Source of the DNA: Orobanche coerulescens
Lineage: Eukaryota > Streptophyta > Magnoliopsida > Lamiales > Orobanchaceae
Assembly (NCBI GenBank): GCA_033398695.1
Contig: CM065811.1
Span: forward strand, 73,474,001-73,538,000
Direction: 5' to 3'
DNA length: 64,000 nt
Made by a program: the position numbers and the translations under genes. This document shows positions 46,685 to 58,308 of the stretch, piece by piece. Numbering within the stretch: the stretch's first letter is position 1; every line of letters begins with the position of its first letter. The notes under the pieces were generated by a model. The model was not told the origin of the DNA, ran no database searches, and saw nothing but the letters and a program-made list of their open reading frames with translations.

Positions 46685-48920
46685 TGTAACACACCGAGAT
46701 ATTCGGAATATGCTACAGCGCCGTAGACCCGTACATAGGACCCACCAGGCTACAATAGAAAAACTCCACTCGACTAACCATCTTGGTTAGCGAGGATACA
46801 CAATTAAATAATATGACATATAAAGATACGCCCGGAGCAACCGGCAAAATAAGCATCAACCAACATCGTGACAATTTACAGCAATACAATACGAAGTTTG
46901 AAACGAAAAGCCTAAGTACTCGCGAGTACAATTTATAAGTTTAAAACTGTGGGAACAACCATATCGAAATGGACAAAGGAAATAAGTTGACCCAAATGCA
47001 CATGTCAACGACCCTGGCCAACATCCTCGTACTGTCCTGGTGCTCGCTCGTCCGGATAATCATAACCTGAAATCCATAACAAGAATTTCCCCAAAACGGG
47101 TCCCCAAAGGGGTTAGCAATTACGCTAGTACAAGTAATCAAGGCAAACCAATCGCTTACACATTTCATAGTACATGTACCAATATCAATTTCAAAAGTCA
47201 AAACCAGACATGTCTTTTCCGGAAACAAACAGTCAAATAATTTGCCTTGGGAACAGAGTAATATCATAGATTCCCGCACGAGGCCTCTAAGGACCCTCCC
47301 GCGCTGGCTATATTATAAAACAAAACACGCACATGCATCGCCTTGGGAACAGAGTAATATCATAGATTCCCGCACGAGGCCTCGAAGGACCCTCCCGCGC
47401 TGGCTAGCTATACAAACTCATGAATCGAGGACTCAACCCTTTCGATTCCCTCCTTGATCCCGTCGGACCAACACGAGGTGAGCAAATCACACACAAAATA
47501 CATTACCATTCCACGTTAAGCATAAAGGTTTCCAAAAAATACTTGCCTTGAATTATTGACGACGCGAAGAACGGAAAGGAAAGTCACCGACGAACGCTAG
47601 GAACTAATGAAACCGAACCTAACGACTCGAAGAATACAATCACAACCATTTCTAAATGATTACGGAATTGGAATACACCCGAAAACCCGCCTACGATTCA
47701 TGTATATTCGTATATAAACAACAACGAGGGCGGACCACAACCAAACCCTCTCGATTCCGTAAAAATCACGAAATATACCATGAATCCGTAGGGAAACTAA
47801 GAATACCAACAAGATTAATCATATTAATCATGAATCCATCAACAAAACGGAACGGATCGGAAGAAAATCCCAAAACCCCCAATTTATCGAAAAGTAGGGT
47901 TCTAAGAGATTTACCTTGGATTAGGATGAAAGATTCGTGTTGATGTTGTTATAATACTCCAAGAACTCAAGAAAGATGTTGGATGAGATGATTGGAGGAA
48001 GAAATCGCCAAGAAAATCGCCTTGGAATCGCCTTCGCCGCGGAGAGTGGAAGAAATGAGAAATTATGATTATCTCGGTCAACTCCCTGGTTTATATAGCC
48101 AGGGAGTGTTAGCGTGCGCTAATCCTCAAGGTTAGCGTGCGCTAACGGGGAAAAATTACAGGCCAAAATAGTTAGCGTCCCCAAAGAGCGACTTTTGGCC
48201 GTTAGCGTGCGCTACTCGAGACGTAGCGTGCGCTAATAACCTCTCGGTAGCGCGCGCTATCGACCAATAGCGTGCGCTACCTGGACATCAGTCGAGTCCA
48301 GTGGCAAACTGCCTAGAACCCACCTGATACGTTAGCGTGCGCTACCATACAAGCGTAGCGTGCGCTAACTGATCCGTTAGCGTGCGCTACCATACAAGCG
48401 TAGCGTGCGCTTAACCGGCACTGACCGGTTCGGAGTAAAGCTGTCGATCGACACTCACGCTAGCGCACGCTACCGGGCATCATCAGCGTGCGCTAGCCTC
48501 TCGACATTAGCGTGCGCTAGCATATGTAGCGTACGCTAATACGCTAGTCCAGAAGGCTGTAAAAACAGCACTGCCACTCCCAGGGCTACTCGCTAGCGCG
48601 CGCTACGAAACAAACGTAGCGTGCGCTACTAAGGGACCCCTATCGCGCGCTGTGCAGAAAAAATAGCGTGCGCTAGGTACGAAATATGAACGGTTCAAAA
48701 CACCGGAAGGTGAACGAAACATCCAACGGAACATCTCAACGTGCATAATAACATAGAATGGACCCACGGCAACCCCGAAACGGCGGTTCCGCTCAACAAT
48801 AACGGGGATAAAATCCATAGATAATAGAAAAGATACACTGAAAGATACACGAGGGTCACTACTATCGGGAAATACGCCGAAAAAGAAAAATACAAGGGGA
48901 AGAAAAATGCGGATATTACA
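46685..48920 (-). repeat. Solo LTR, minus strand, TSD atgtg, mosaic of two LTR families
   Basis: The 2236-bp LTR lies between perfect atgtg duplications (46680-46684 and 48921-48925), with no internal region. On the minus strand its start (TGTAATATCCGCATTTTTC) matches the Tekay LTR at 30182. U3 instead carries class A motifs (48677-48109). The part after the TATA box matches the LTRs at 49037 and 55474. The candidate intron is 47914-47067 (848 bp). It arose by recombination between two LTRs of one element. Confidence 0.9.
48081..48677 (-). promoter_or_regulatory. Solo LTR U3: class A array and TATA box inside an inverted repeat
   Basis: More than fifteen TTAGCGTGCGCTAA-type motifs lead to a TATA box (CTATATAAA on the minus strand, 48099-48091). 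The box is flanked by perfect 9-bp arms, ACTCCCTGG (48081-48089) and CCAGGGAGT (48099-48107). Confidence 0.65.
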
Positions 48921-49036
48921 ATGTGATGGTTATCATTCTTGGATATTATGGCTGACCCCGTCGTGGCCTTTCTTTTTAGGTTCTTGGATTATCAAGCTTG
49001 TAGCAGTCGTGGAGAGATGAGCTTCCCAGAGGATAC
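48921..49036 (+). repeat. 5' LTR of the second LARD, short middle segment
   Basis: Only 116 bp of LARD LTR separate the two insertions, including the duplicated atgtg at the left and gatac (49032-49036) at the right. It contains the candidate acceptor TTTTTAG|G at 48979. Confidence 0.9.
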
Positions 49037-49609
49037 TGTAATACCCGTAATTTCAATTTCCGGTAATTTCTTTTTTTTCGGCGGAAGTCCATTTTGACGA
49101 CTATTTTATGACCATTTCGTAATTCTGAGAATGATTAATTCTACCCTTTTTGTCATCCGAGTTCGTTTCGGTGTTGTTTTATTGAGTTTCGTGCTTTTTA
49201 GCGACTTTTCCGCACTTGAGTTCGATTCTTGCGAATCTCGTCCGAAACTGCTGTTTCGAGTTTCCCGTAAGTCTGTTTAACTTTGTTAGACGTGTTGTGA
49301 ACTTCGGTTTGGTTATTCGATCACGTATCGTGATTTTCGGGCGTTTTGGGCCATTTTGTAATTTACCCAAAGTTACGGGTATCCATATCTGTATTTGTCA
49401 TCTCGACCCTTTTCTTGGTCGCGTATGATTAATTATTGCATTATGTTTTCATTTCGGGTCGTTGATGTTGTCCGCGAGATTTTCTTCGTGTTCGTTCCGT
49501 ACGTGTTCGGAAATCGAGTCGTCGGATCATGACGGCTGAGCAGCTGGCCGGACGGTGGCGGGTCTGCCGACGGCCAGGGCACTGGCCGGCAGACGCGGCG
49601 AGAACGCAT

Positions 49610-50038
49610 GTAGCGCGGCGCCATCGTCGGAAGGCTGCGTGCGCTAACCGGCAGGAGTAGCGCACGTTACGCGGTCGGCCGACGCACGCTATCGGGTCAG
49701 GGCAGAGAGGTTCTGAGGTTCTGGACTCGGGGAAGATCGGCAGGTAGCGCACGCCACTGTCGGTCGTGGCGCACGCTAACCGGCAGGGGTAGCGCATGCT
49801 GTCGGCCGACTAGCGACGTTACAGGCTAGCCGCTTAGTCCAGAGGTTACCGACAGTCGGCTAGCGCAAGCAGCTTCGGCCGTAGCGCACGCTAGCGAGGG
49901 TCGCGGACAGTCACGGTCAGGATTGGTCGGTGGTGCCGGGTCGTGCGGGCCACGGCCGAGGGTATCGGGCCGACATCGCCGATAGCGCACGCTAGTCTGG
50001 GAAGGCTAGCGCACCCTAGTTCCGGCCCAGTATAAATG
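49610..50038 (+). promoter_or_regulatory. U3 promoter: class A motifs in GC-rich DNA and TATA box
   Basis: TAGCGCACGCTA-type motifs are interspersed with CGGCAGG and CTGGCCG repeats in about 400 bp of GC-rich DNA. They end just before GCCCAGTATAAATG. The surrounding LTR is not related to the LARD LTR, yet the motif is the same. Confidence 0.65.
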
Positions 50039-50206
50039 TGACAGAGCAGTCGCATTTTCAGTCATTTTTCACTTCCTTCCTTTTCTATCCGCGGATGGCG
50101 ACTCAGAGGTGGCGAAGCCATGTTGTTTAACAACAAATCCATGAAGTTCTTGAGGTTATATCATTGATCAATCATCCTATAACATCCTTCGATCCAGCGA
50201 ATCAAG

Positions 50207-51053
50207 GTTAGATCTTTAGAACCCTACTTTTGGGTAGATTTGGGGGTTTTCGCGTTTTTGTCCGATTCGTTCCGTTTTGTTGATTAATTCATGATGAATA
50301 TGATTAATCTTGTTGGTATTCTTAGTTTCCCTATGGATTCATGGTATATTTCGTGGTTTTTACGGAATCGAGACGGTTTGGTTGTGGTCCACCCTCGTTG
50401 TTGTTTATATGCGAATATACATGAATCGTAGGCCGGTTTTCGGGTGTATTCCAATTCCGTATTCATTTAGAAATGGTTGTGATTGTATTCTTCGAAGCGT
50501 TAGGTTCGGTTTCGTTAGTTCCTAGCGTTCGTCGGTGACTTTCCTTTCCGTTCGTTGCGTCGTCAATTATTCAAGGCAAGTATTTTCGGAAACCTTTATG
50601 CTTAACGTGGAATGGTAATGTATTTTGTGTGTGATTTGCTCACCTCGGGTTGGTCCGACGGGATCACGGAGGGAATCCAAAGGGTTGAGTCCTGGATTCA
50701 TGAGTTTGTTTAGCTAGCCAGCTCGGGAGGGTCCTTAGAGGCCTCGGGCGGGATCTATGATATTACTCTGTTCCCAAGGCGATGCATGTGCGTGTTTTGT
50801 TTTATGATATGGCCAGATCGGGAGGGTCCTTAGAGGCCTCGGGCGGGATCAATGGTATTACCCTGTTCCCAAGGCAAATTATTTGACTGTTTGTTTCCGG
50901 AAAAGACATGCCTGGTTTTGTTTTTTTTGAAATGATGTTGCTGCATGTACTATGAAATGTGTAAGCGATTGGTTTGCCTTGAATACTTGTACTAGCGTAA
51001 TTGCTAACCCCTTTGGGGACCCGTTTTGGGGAAATTCTTGTTATGGATTTCAG
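50207..51053 (+). other. Candidate LTR leader intron (5' LTR)
   Basis: Donor ATCAAG|GTTAGATC and acceptor ATGGATTTCAG|GTTATG give 847 bp. The 3' LTR equivalent is 56623-57473 (851 bp) and the solo LTR equivalent is 848 bp. Predicted only. Confidence 0.45.
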
Positions 51054-51442
51054 GTTATGTTCAGTCAGACGATCGGGCGCTGGAATGGTACGAGGATGTC
51101 GGCCAAGGTTGTTGACATGTGCAATTGAGTCTTGTTATTTCCTACTGTCTCCTTGATGTGGATGTCTTCCAAATTGTAAACTTATAGATTGTACTCGCGA
51201 GTACTTAGCCTTTTCTTTCGGATTGTGATTGGTCTCCGTTGAAGTTACTGTATTTGTCGGTTGACGTTTATTATGCCGGTTGTACCGGACATGTTGTTTT
51301 GTGTTCTTGTTGTTAACAATTGTTTCCTTGCTAACCGAGGTGGTTAGTCGAGTGGTGTTTTCTTGTGTTAGCCTGGTGGGTCCCATGTAGGGGTCCACGG
51401 CGCTGTAATACACCTTGAATATCTCGGGGGTGTTACAGAAAA

Positions 51443-51450
51443 TGGTATCG
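51443..51450 (+). other. Diverged primer binding site
   Basis: AATGGTATCGGAGTGCTC replaces the usual TGGTATCAGAGCTC 5 bp after the LTR. It still resembles the initiator Met tRNA site. The changes may be real or sequencing error. Confidence 0.6.
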
Positions 51451-51639
51451 GAGTGCTCTAGGTTTATGGATACCTAGGCTTGTCAGTTATTTGGGTCTAG
51501 TTGTGTTTTGTTTTACACATTGTCACACCGCTGCCGGCGTCTCAGTACATCCAGTGCTCGTAAGTTTTCCTTACTCGATTCCCTTGTTTTCTCGTATTGT
51601 ATTTCCACTTCTTGAACTGTGATTGTCTCTCTCGTACTT

Positions 51640-51842
51640 ATCGTCGAGTTGGTTTTTTTGATCCATCCGGTTCGTGTACTTTTGATTCTAGTATTGCGCA
51701 GTCCTTTATCTCCCTGGAGTATGTGCGCCGTTCTGGGCTTGACCGTTTGTCGTTTTGCGAGCCTTCCATCGCTAAACTTCCTAGCGTTGGTGGGATCGTT
51801 GGTGATCGAAAGATCCTAGATTTGCTCCGTGGTATATTGTGA
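51640..51842 (+). pseudogene. Aspartic protease fragment
   Basis: A short frame resembles the start of the Ty3/gypsy protease: FDSSIAQSFISLEYVRRSGL, where functional copies have [10 protein letters not shown], followed by FCEPSIAKLPS and IVGDRK. The catalytic DSG is changed to DSS and the domain stops soon after. No gag precedes it and no RT follows. Confidence 0.8.
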
Positions 51843-53100
51843 GAGGGCTTGACTCTCTAGTCTTTTGTTGTATGATGGAATCTGTGTTTGGTAATTGCGA
51901 TATACTAAATGTATGTTGAGCCGAATGTACTGATGGTTTGGACACCGAAGGGTGCAGTATGATGTAGAAGTTTTGAACATTGAAATGTTCTGGGAAAGGT
52001 ATTGATGGCAGAGTTTGTTGAGAAACTCACATAGTTGGTTTCGACATATGTCTAAATCGGTGTTCATTGGTTACGCTGTTAAACTTGAAGAGATAGTTTG
52101 ACATATGCTTGGAATTAGTATTTCCGAGTTGCGCTTGTTGAACTGGTGATTTTTGAATGCCGTATATGCATGTGTTCGGAAATTGTTAGTACTTGGCTAA
52201 TTATTGTTATTTACAACCAATGTGTTTCTATTAATAATAATACATGCGGCGTGCATGCTTGAAAATTTCTTAGACTTGATCGTATTGTGGGTTTTTGAAA
52301 AGTGACATGAATTTGGGCGAGCCAGCCTTGTGTTTTCAAATAAAACCTTGTGTCGGTATTTAAAGGTCGTGTTTAAAAGTGTTTTAGGATATTTTATAAA
52401 ATGCTACCGCTGTTAAACCCTTGTCGTGTTTGAAAGGGGTCTTGAAAACAATTTTTAACTTATCGGTTTTATTTTCGAATAACTAGAGTATACGATTTTA
52501 AAATCAGATTAGCTTGGGGAAACCTAGGCTGTCGAGTCAAGTTGTGTTTGTTGAGTTTTGTCTCGTTGGATTTTGTCTGACTTAGTCGCATCGCGACGCG
52601 TCGTTTGAGATCAGTAGTTGTGATTAGTATCGAGGGGCGATCGTCACTTACGTGCGACCTATGGATGTTAAACTCCCTTCTTTGTGTTGTGCCTTGCGTG
52701 ACACGAGTTATTTGTTTGATTAGTTGTTAAATGATGGAATCCTTCTGTGGATTTTGATTTCACGATATGTGTTTATTCGACTCTCGTATTTGGTTTATAT
52801 GAGGAGTGTCGTCGCTGCTGATGTATCTTCGTACCGCATTTTATCCGCTGCGTGAGTTCTTTCAAACGGCTTTCGGTATTTTGCAAACTGAGTTTTATTT
52901 CGTAAAACTGATTCCCTAAATCAAGTTTTGGCATTTTGGCCTTGAAAATTTTATGACGATTTGACAAATGAGTTTGTGAGTTTTGGAAAATATTACCGTC
53001 ATTGGTCTTTTTAGCATTTTCGAAATGACGTAGGAAATTGTGCTTAGCCTGGTAAATCCTTGTGAGAAGAGTTTACGGCGGGTAATTTTCTGATATGTTC
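51843..53100 (+). other. Internal region with LTR-like DNA, no coding seen
   Basis: The stretch from about 52840 to 53100 resembles the end of LARD LTRs (CCGCTGCGTGAGT, GGCATTTTGGCCTTG, ACGACGGT-like and GCCTGGTAAATCC blocks). I infer that part of an LTR was incorporated here. Confidence 0.5.
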
Positions 53101-53118
53101 TGTTGCTGTCTCTATGAG

Positions 53119-53390
53119 TCGTTAGCGCACGCTACGCTTTGCGGCTAGCGCGCGCGAGAGTGCGTTGGTAGCACGCTAAGGGGAGGATAGCACACACTAC
53201 CTGGTAGTTCAGGGTAGTCCAGGAGCTACTGGACTGGGTCTGAAGTTCTCGTTAGCGCACGCTAACACTTGGGGTTAGCGCACGCTAACAGTGTATTTTT
53301 TTTGGTCAGGAGTTTTGTTTGGTGCCGTGATAGCGCACACTAACCTTAATGATTAGCGCACGCTAATTGTGTCCAGTATAAATACTGGAC
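53119..53390 (+). promoter_or_regulatory. Embedded class A array with a TATA box in a hairpin
   Basis: Several TTAGCGCACGCTAA-type motifs lie inside the element's internal region. They end in GTCCAGTATAAATACTGGAC (53371-53390), a perfect inverted repeat with TAAA in the loop. The DNA after it resembles an LTR leader (TTCTTCATTTCTTCC). It looks like a second promoter inside the element. Confidence 0.5.
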
Positions 53391-55436
53391 ACCAGTCTAG
53401 AAGTTGCATTTTTCTTCATTTCTTCCTCTTCCTCCATGAGTTTGAGACGTAGCGACTAGGGTTCGCATCTGAGCTGATCTTTCTTCCATCCAAAGGTGTT
53501 TTGGAGTATCCTAGATGATTTTTAACATCATCTAATCCATTGTTCTTCGCCAAATCTATGTATTTTTCTTGAATCCCTAGAGTTGACTTTTTGGAGTTTT
53601 GTTCTTGATGTCGTTTTCCATCCAGTTTTGATAAACCGACGGTTGTTTTAACGATGTTGTTAAACATATCCTAGGGATTGTATATCACTGTCGTGATTTT
53701 TGAACGATTTTATGTGTGTGATATGATGTGTTTAAGTGAATGTTGATACGTGCGAATTTTGGGCATTTTGGCCTATTGTACTTCTGAAAAACCTTGAGTA
53801 TATTAGAAAATAAACCTCGAGACGTACTTTTAAAATGAATTATTTTCTCACAGTGTTCTAAAGATGCCTACTAGCGCCACGCTACGTTTTAAAATTATTC
53901 GACTTTGAGGATCAAAATATTTTGAGATATTTCTAATGATTTAGAAACACACTTGCTTAGACCCGAAGGTCGAATATTGCTGAAAAGTTTTAATTTAAAG
54001 AAAGGTGTCCTTACTTTTTTTATCAAACGCAAGATGACTTTTTTTTCCAAGTCTCGATGACGATGTTTGTACTACTTTTTGATATATGATACTCAAGATC
54101 AACTGGTGCTTGCAAATTATTTTCAAAAGGTGGTTTTCGTTTTCAAAACCTATCGTTCCTATTTGCAGTCCGGGAATATATGTATGATGTTCGTACTCTC
54201 GTTAGGGTGTTAACCCCCGAGTTGTGATTGAATTGGTGGTGTGAACATTGAGTCGTTCACCACACAGTTGTCGTGGTAGCCTCTGTGAGGGGTGTGATGT
54301 TGGTATTGGATGTTGTCGCCTCATAGAGATTTATGCGTTATCGCATATATGCGAGCTGTTAGAGATTGGGTTGGTATGATTATGTGCATAGGTGATTGTT
54401 CCGCGTTGTGTCAGATGCTTGTTGTATCGTTACCTTGGTTCCGTTGTTGAGTTTCAGGGGCGAGGTCGAAGGTAATACCCGTACTATTTTGACTTCTGTA
54501 TTTTCTCTTTCTCCAGTCTATCGATTCGCTCGTGTTCATTGATACCTTCTGAACTTGTTCTGTACCTTGGATTCATCGTTCGAACGAGCTGTAATCTGGT
54601 TTTGGGTCGATCTGTTTATCGCTGTGACTTTTCTGAATTCAGTTCGATTCTTGTGAACCTTGTTCGGAAGTAACATCTTTTGGCTCTAATAGTTCTTTTA
54701 TTCGAAGTGGATCGGATTTTGAACTTCTGTATTTTCGACTCTATCGACTCGTTTATGCTCGTTAGCATTTCTGAACCTTCCATATCCCTTGCTTTTGTTG
54801 ATCGAACGAGGGTGGTATTGTTTCGGAATAACTCGTCTGTCGTTGTGGCTTTTCAATAGCTATTCCCTTTCCTGTGGATCTTATTGGAATACACATCTTG
54901 TTGTTCTCACCAGGTCATCCTGGGAGTTATTGTTTAAATTTTATTATCCTACGTGTTTCGGATATGATTGTTCGATTTTTTGTCGTCTCAATCGTTTGTT
55001 TGTTTGTTCAGTTTTTGTTCTCGTTTCGCGATTGTTGAGCATTCAGGCTCCTTCGTAATTCCCTTAAGTTCGGAAAATTAGTCTCTTTTTCGATCTTCTA
55101 ACCCTTAGACGGTGGGATTCCGTATTTGTTCAGCAGTTGACTCGCGTTTTGATTGATGTACTGTTGGGTTGGTCAATCATATTGATTTTCGTTCGTTGTG
55201 TTTTGTGATTGTCCGGATAATCGACTCGATTGTATTGTCTATTTGATGACTCTTGTCACTCGTTGATTTTATTATGTCTCTACCGGTGGCGTTGTGTTAG
55301 TCGTCGTGGAGCGTATTTTCACGCCGTATGTCTCTTTGCGTTTCTTGCAGTGTTTCGCCGTCGGGCGCGAGTTTTAGGTTTTTGTGTATCTCGTCGAGTT
55401 TTCCTGGCAGGGGATATTGCTTCTCCCTACTTATTT
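53391..55436 (+). other. Internal region, LTR-like remnants, no coding seen
   Basis: From about 54473 the sequence resembles diverged U3 starts (TAATACCCGTA, TTCGATTCTTG). Short frames such as 54789-55058 have no domain. Confidence 0.45.
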
Positions 55437-55473
55437 AAGTTTCGGGACGAAACTTCTTTTAAGGAGGGTAGAA
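55437..55473 (+). other. Polypurine tract and hairpin
   Basis: AAGTTTCGGGACGAAACTTC is followed by AAGGAGGGTAGAA directly before the 3' LTR. Confidence 0.8.
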
Positions 55474-57858
55474 TGTAATACTCGTAATTTCGATTTCCGG
55501 TAATTTCTTTTTTTTCGGTGGAAGTCCATTTTGACGACTCGTTCATGACCGTTTCGTAATTCTGAGAATGATTAATTCTACACTTTTTGTCATCCGAATT
55601 CGTTTCGGTGTTGTTTTATTGAGTTTCGTGCTTTTTAGCGACTTTTTCGCACTTGAGTTCGATTCTTGCGCCGTTTTACTTTGTTAGACGTGTTGTGAAC
55701 TTCGGTTTGGTTATTCGATCATGTATCGTGATTTTCGGGCGTTTTGGGCTATTTTGTAATTTACCCAAAGTTACGGGTATCCATATCTGTATTTGTCGTC
55801 TCGACCCTTTTCTTGGTCGCGTATGATTAATTATTGCATTATGTTTTCATTTCGGGTCGTTGATGTTGTCCGCGAGATTTTCGTCGTGTTCGTTCCGTAT
55901 GTTTTCGGAAATCGAGTCGTCGGATCATGACGGCTGAGCAGCTGGCCGGACGGTGGCGGGTCCTGGCCGGACGGTTGTGGGCACTGGCCGGGCTGACGCG
56001 GCAGGAACCGGTGTAGCGCGCGCTACTGCCGGAAGGCTGCGTGCGCTAACCGGCAGGAATAGCGCACGTTACGCGGTCGGCCGACGCACGCTATCGGGTC
56101 AGGGCAGAGAGGTTCTGAGGTTCTGGACTCGGGGAGGATCGGCAGGTAGCGCACGCTACTATCGGTCGTGGCGCACGCTAACCGGCAGGGGTAGCGCACG
56201 CTGTCGGCCGACTAGCGTACGTTACATGGGCTAGCTGTTTAGTCCAGAGGTTACTGGACAGGTCGGCTACTGCGCGCAGGCTTCCGGCCGTAGCGCACGC
56301 TAGCGGGGGTCGGGCGGACCGGTCACGGTCGGCAGGATTGGTCGGTGGTGCCGGGTCGTGCGAGCCCTGGCCGAGGGTACTGGGCCGATACTGGCCGATA
56401 GCGCACGCTAGTCCGGGAAGGCTAGCGCACGCTAGTTCCGGCCCAGTATAAATGTGACAGAGCAGTCGCATTTTCAGTCATTTTTCACTTCCTTCCTTTT
56501 CTATCCGCGGCTGGCGACTCGGAGGTGGCGAAGCCATGTTGTTTAACAACAAATCCATGAAGTTCTTGAGGTTATATCATTGATCAATCATCCTATAACA
56601 TCCTTCGATCCAGCGAATCAAAGTTAGATCTTTAGAACCCTACTTTTGGGTAGATTTGGGGGTTTTCGCGTTTTTGTCCGAGTCGTTCCATTTTGTTGAT
56701 TAATTCATGATGAATATGATTAATCTTGTTGGTATTCTTAGTTTCCCTACGGATTCATGGTATATTTCATGGTTTTTACAGAATCGAGAGGGTTTGGTTG
56801 TGGTCCGCCCTCGTTGTTGTTTATATACGAATATACATGAATCGTAGGCGGGTTTTCGGGTGTATTCCAATTCCGTATTCATTTAGAAATGGTTGTGATT
56901 GTATTCTTCAAATCATTAGGTTCGGTTTCATTGGTTCCTAGCGTTCGTCGGTGACTTTCCTTTCCGTTCGTTGCGTCGTCAATTATTCAAGGCAAGTATT
57001 TTTGGAAACCTTTATGCTTAACGTGGAATGGTAATGTATTTTGTGTGTGATTTGCTCACCTCGGGTTGGTCCGAAGGGATCACGGAGGGAATCCAAAGGG
57101 TTGAGTCCTGGATTCATGAGTTTGTTTAGCTAGCCAGCTCGGGAGGGTCCTTAGAGGCCTCGGGCGGGATCTATGATATTACTCTGTTCCCAAGGCGATG
57201 CATGTGCGTGTTTTGTTTTATGATATGGCCAGCTCGGGAGGGTCCTTAGAGGCCTCGGGCGGGATCAATGGTATTACCCTGTTCCCAAGGCAAATTATTT
57301 GACTGTTTGTTTCCGAAAAAGACATGTCTGGTTTTTTTTTTTTTTTTTGAAATGATGTTGGTGCATGTACTATGAAATGTGTAAGCGATTGGTTTGCCTT
57401 GAATACTTGTACTAGCGTAATTTCTAACCCCTTTGGGGACTCGTTTTGGGGAAATTCTTGTTATGGATTTCAGGTTATGTTCAGTCAGACGATCGGGTGC
57501 TGGAATGGTACGAGGATGTCGACCAAGGTTGTTGACATGTGCAATTGAGTCTTGTTATTTCCTACTGTCTCCTTGATGTGGATGTCTTCCAAATTGTAAA
57601 CTTATAGATTGTACTCGCGAGTACTTAGGCTTTTGCTTTCGGATTGTGATTGGTCTCCGTTGAAGTTACTGTATTTGTCGGTTGACATTTATTATGCCAG
57701 TTGTACCGGACATGTTGTTTTGTGTTCTTGTTGTTAACAATTGTTTCCTTGCTAACCAAGGTGGTTAGTCGAGTGGTGTTTTCTTGTGTTAGCCTGGTGG
57801 GTCCCATGTAGGGGTCCACGGCGCTGTAATACACCTTGAATATCTCGAGGGTGTTACA
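55474..57858 (+). repeat. 3' LTR of the 49037 element
   Basis: 2385 bp, from TGTAATACTCG to GAGGGTGTTACA. Class A motifs lie at 56013-56436, the TATA box at 56447, the candidate intron at 56623-57473. Motif cores are better kept than in the 5' LTR. Confidence 0.9.
56013..56453 (+). promoter_or_regulatory. U3 promoter: class A array and TATA box (3' LTR)
   Basis: Full-length TAGCGCACGCTA-type cores and CTGGCCGG repeats are followed by GCCCAGTATAAATG. Confidence 0.6.
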
Positions 57859-58291
57859 GATACTGGCTAAGACATGTATTTGTGTATTGAGTTTCTGATC
57901 AGTTGTTGTATTCCGCTGCTAGAGTATTTCAATTGTTTATCTTTATCCACTGCGTGAGTATTTTGTTTAAAATGGCCTTTTGGTATCTGGTAACTTAGGT
58001 TACTTTGGCAATCGTTTTCTAAATCTATCATGTCGGTACGTGTAAGCGATAGCTTAACGTATGTTTTAAACTGTTGAGTTCGGGCATTTCAGGCCTTATC
58101 CTTTCAAATGAGATTTTACGACGGTTTTGATAAATGAGTTTTATATAGTCTTCAAATGTTTTAAATAGATAATACCGTCGTTAGCCTCTTGGACGTTTGT
58201 AAATGTTTGCAAAAATTTCCTTCAGCCTTGTGGGTTCCATCTCGGGGCCCACGGCGCTGTAATATTTCCGGTCGGATCTGGGGGTGTTACA
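57859..58291 (+). repeat. 5' LTR of the second LARD, last segment
   Basis: Resumes with the duplicated gatac and continues GGCTAAGACATG to the LTR end GGGGGTGTTACA at 58291. It aligns with the end of the LARD 1 LTRs. Confidence 0.9.
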
Positions 58292-58296
58292 GAATA

Positions 58297-58308
58297 TGGT
58301 ATCAGAGC
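58297..58308 (+). other. Primer binding site of the second LARD
   Basis: TGGTATCAGAGC lies 5 bp after the LTR end, identical to LARD 1. Confidence 0.85.

Larger units (their letters stand above)
49037..51437 (+). repeat. 5' LTR of the 49037 element
   Basis: Begins TGTAATACCCG and ends GGGGGTGTTACA. The class A array is 49610-50020, the TATA box TATAAATG at 50031, the candidate intron 50207-51053. Two copies of GGGAGGGTCCTTAGAGGCCT lie about 93 bp apart near 50726 and 50820. U3 differs from the 3' LTR by clustered small changes at about 49555-49990. Confidence 0.9.
49037..57858 (+). mobile_element. LTR retrotransposon with almost no coding capacity, TSD gatac
   Basis: The 8822-bp element has LTRs of 2401 and 2385 bp and gatac duplications at 49032-49036 and 57859-57863. 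The internal 4.0 kb hold a diverged primer site, a protease fragment, an embedded promoter-like block and LTR-derived pieces. Gag, RT and integrase are absent. LTRs are very similar apart from a cluster of small differences in U3, so insertion looks recent despite the lost coding capacity. It depends on proteins from elsewhere. Confidence 0.9.

Noticed and set aside
49441..49797. 118-codon minus-strand frame and its plus-strand counterpart at 55953-56234
   Set aside because: They arise from the GC-rich class A array and are not kept between the two LTRs of the same element.
49555..50000. Possible bacterial contamination because of high GC
   Set aside because: The GC-rich block is bounded by matching LTR sequence on both sides and occurs in both LTRs of an element with a perfect target duplication.
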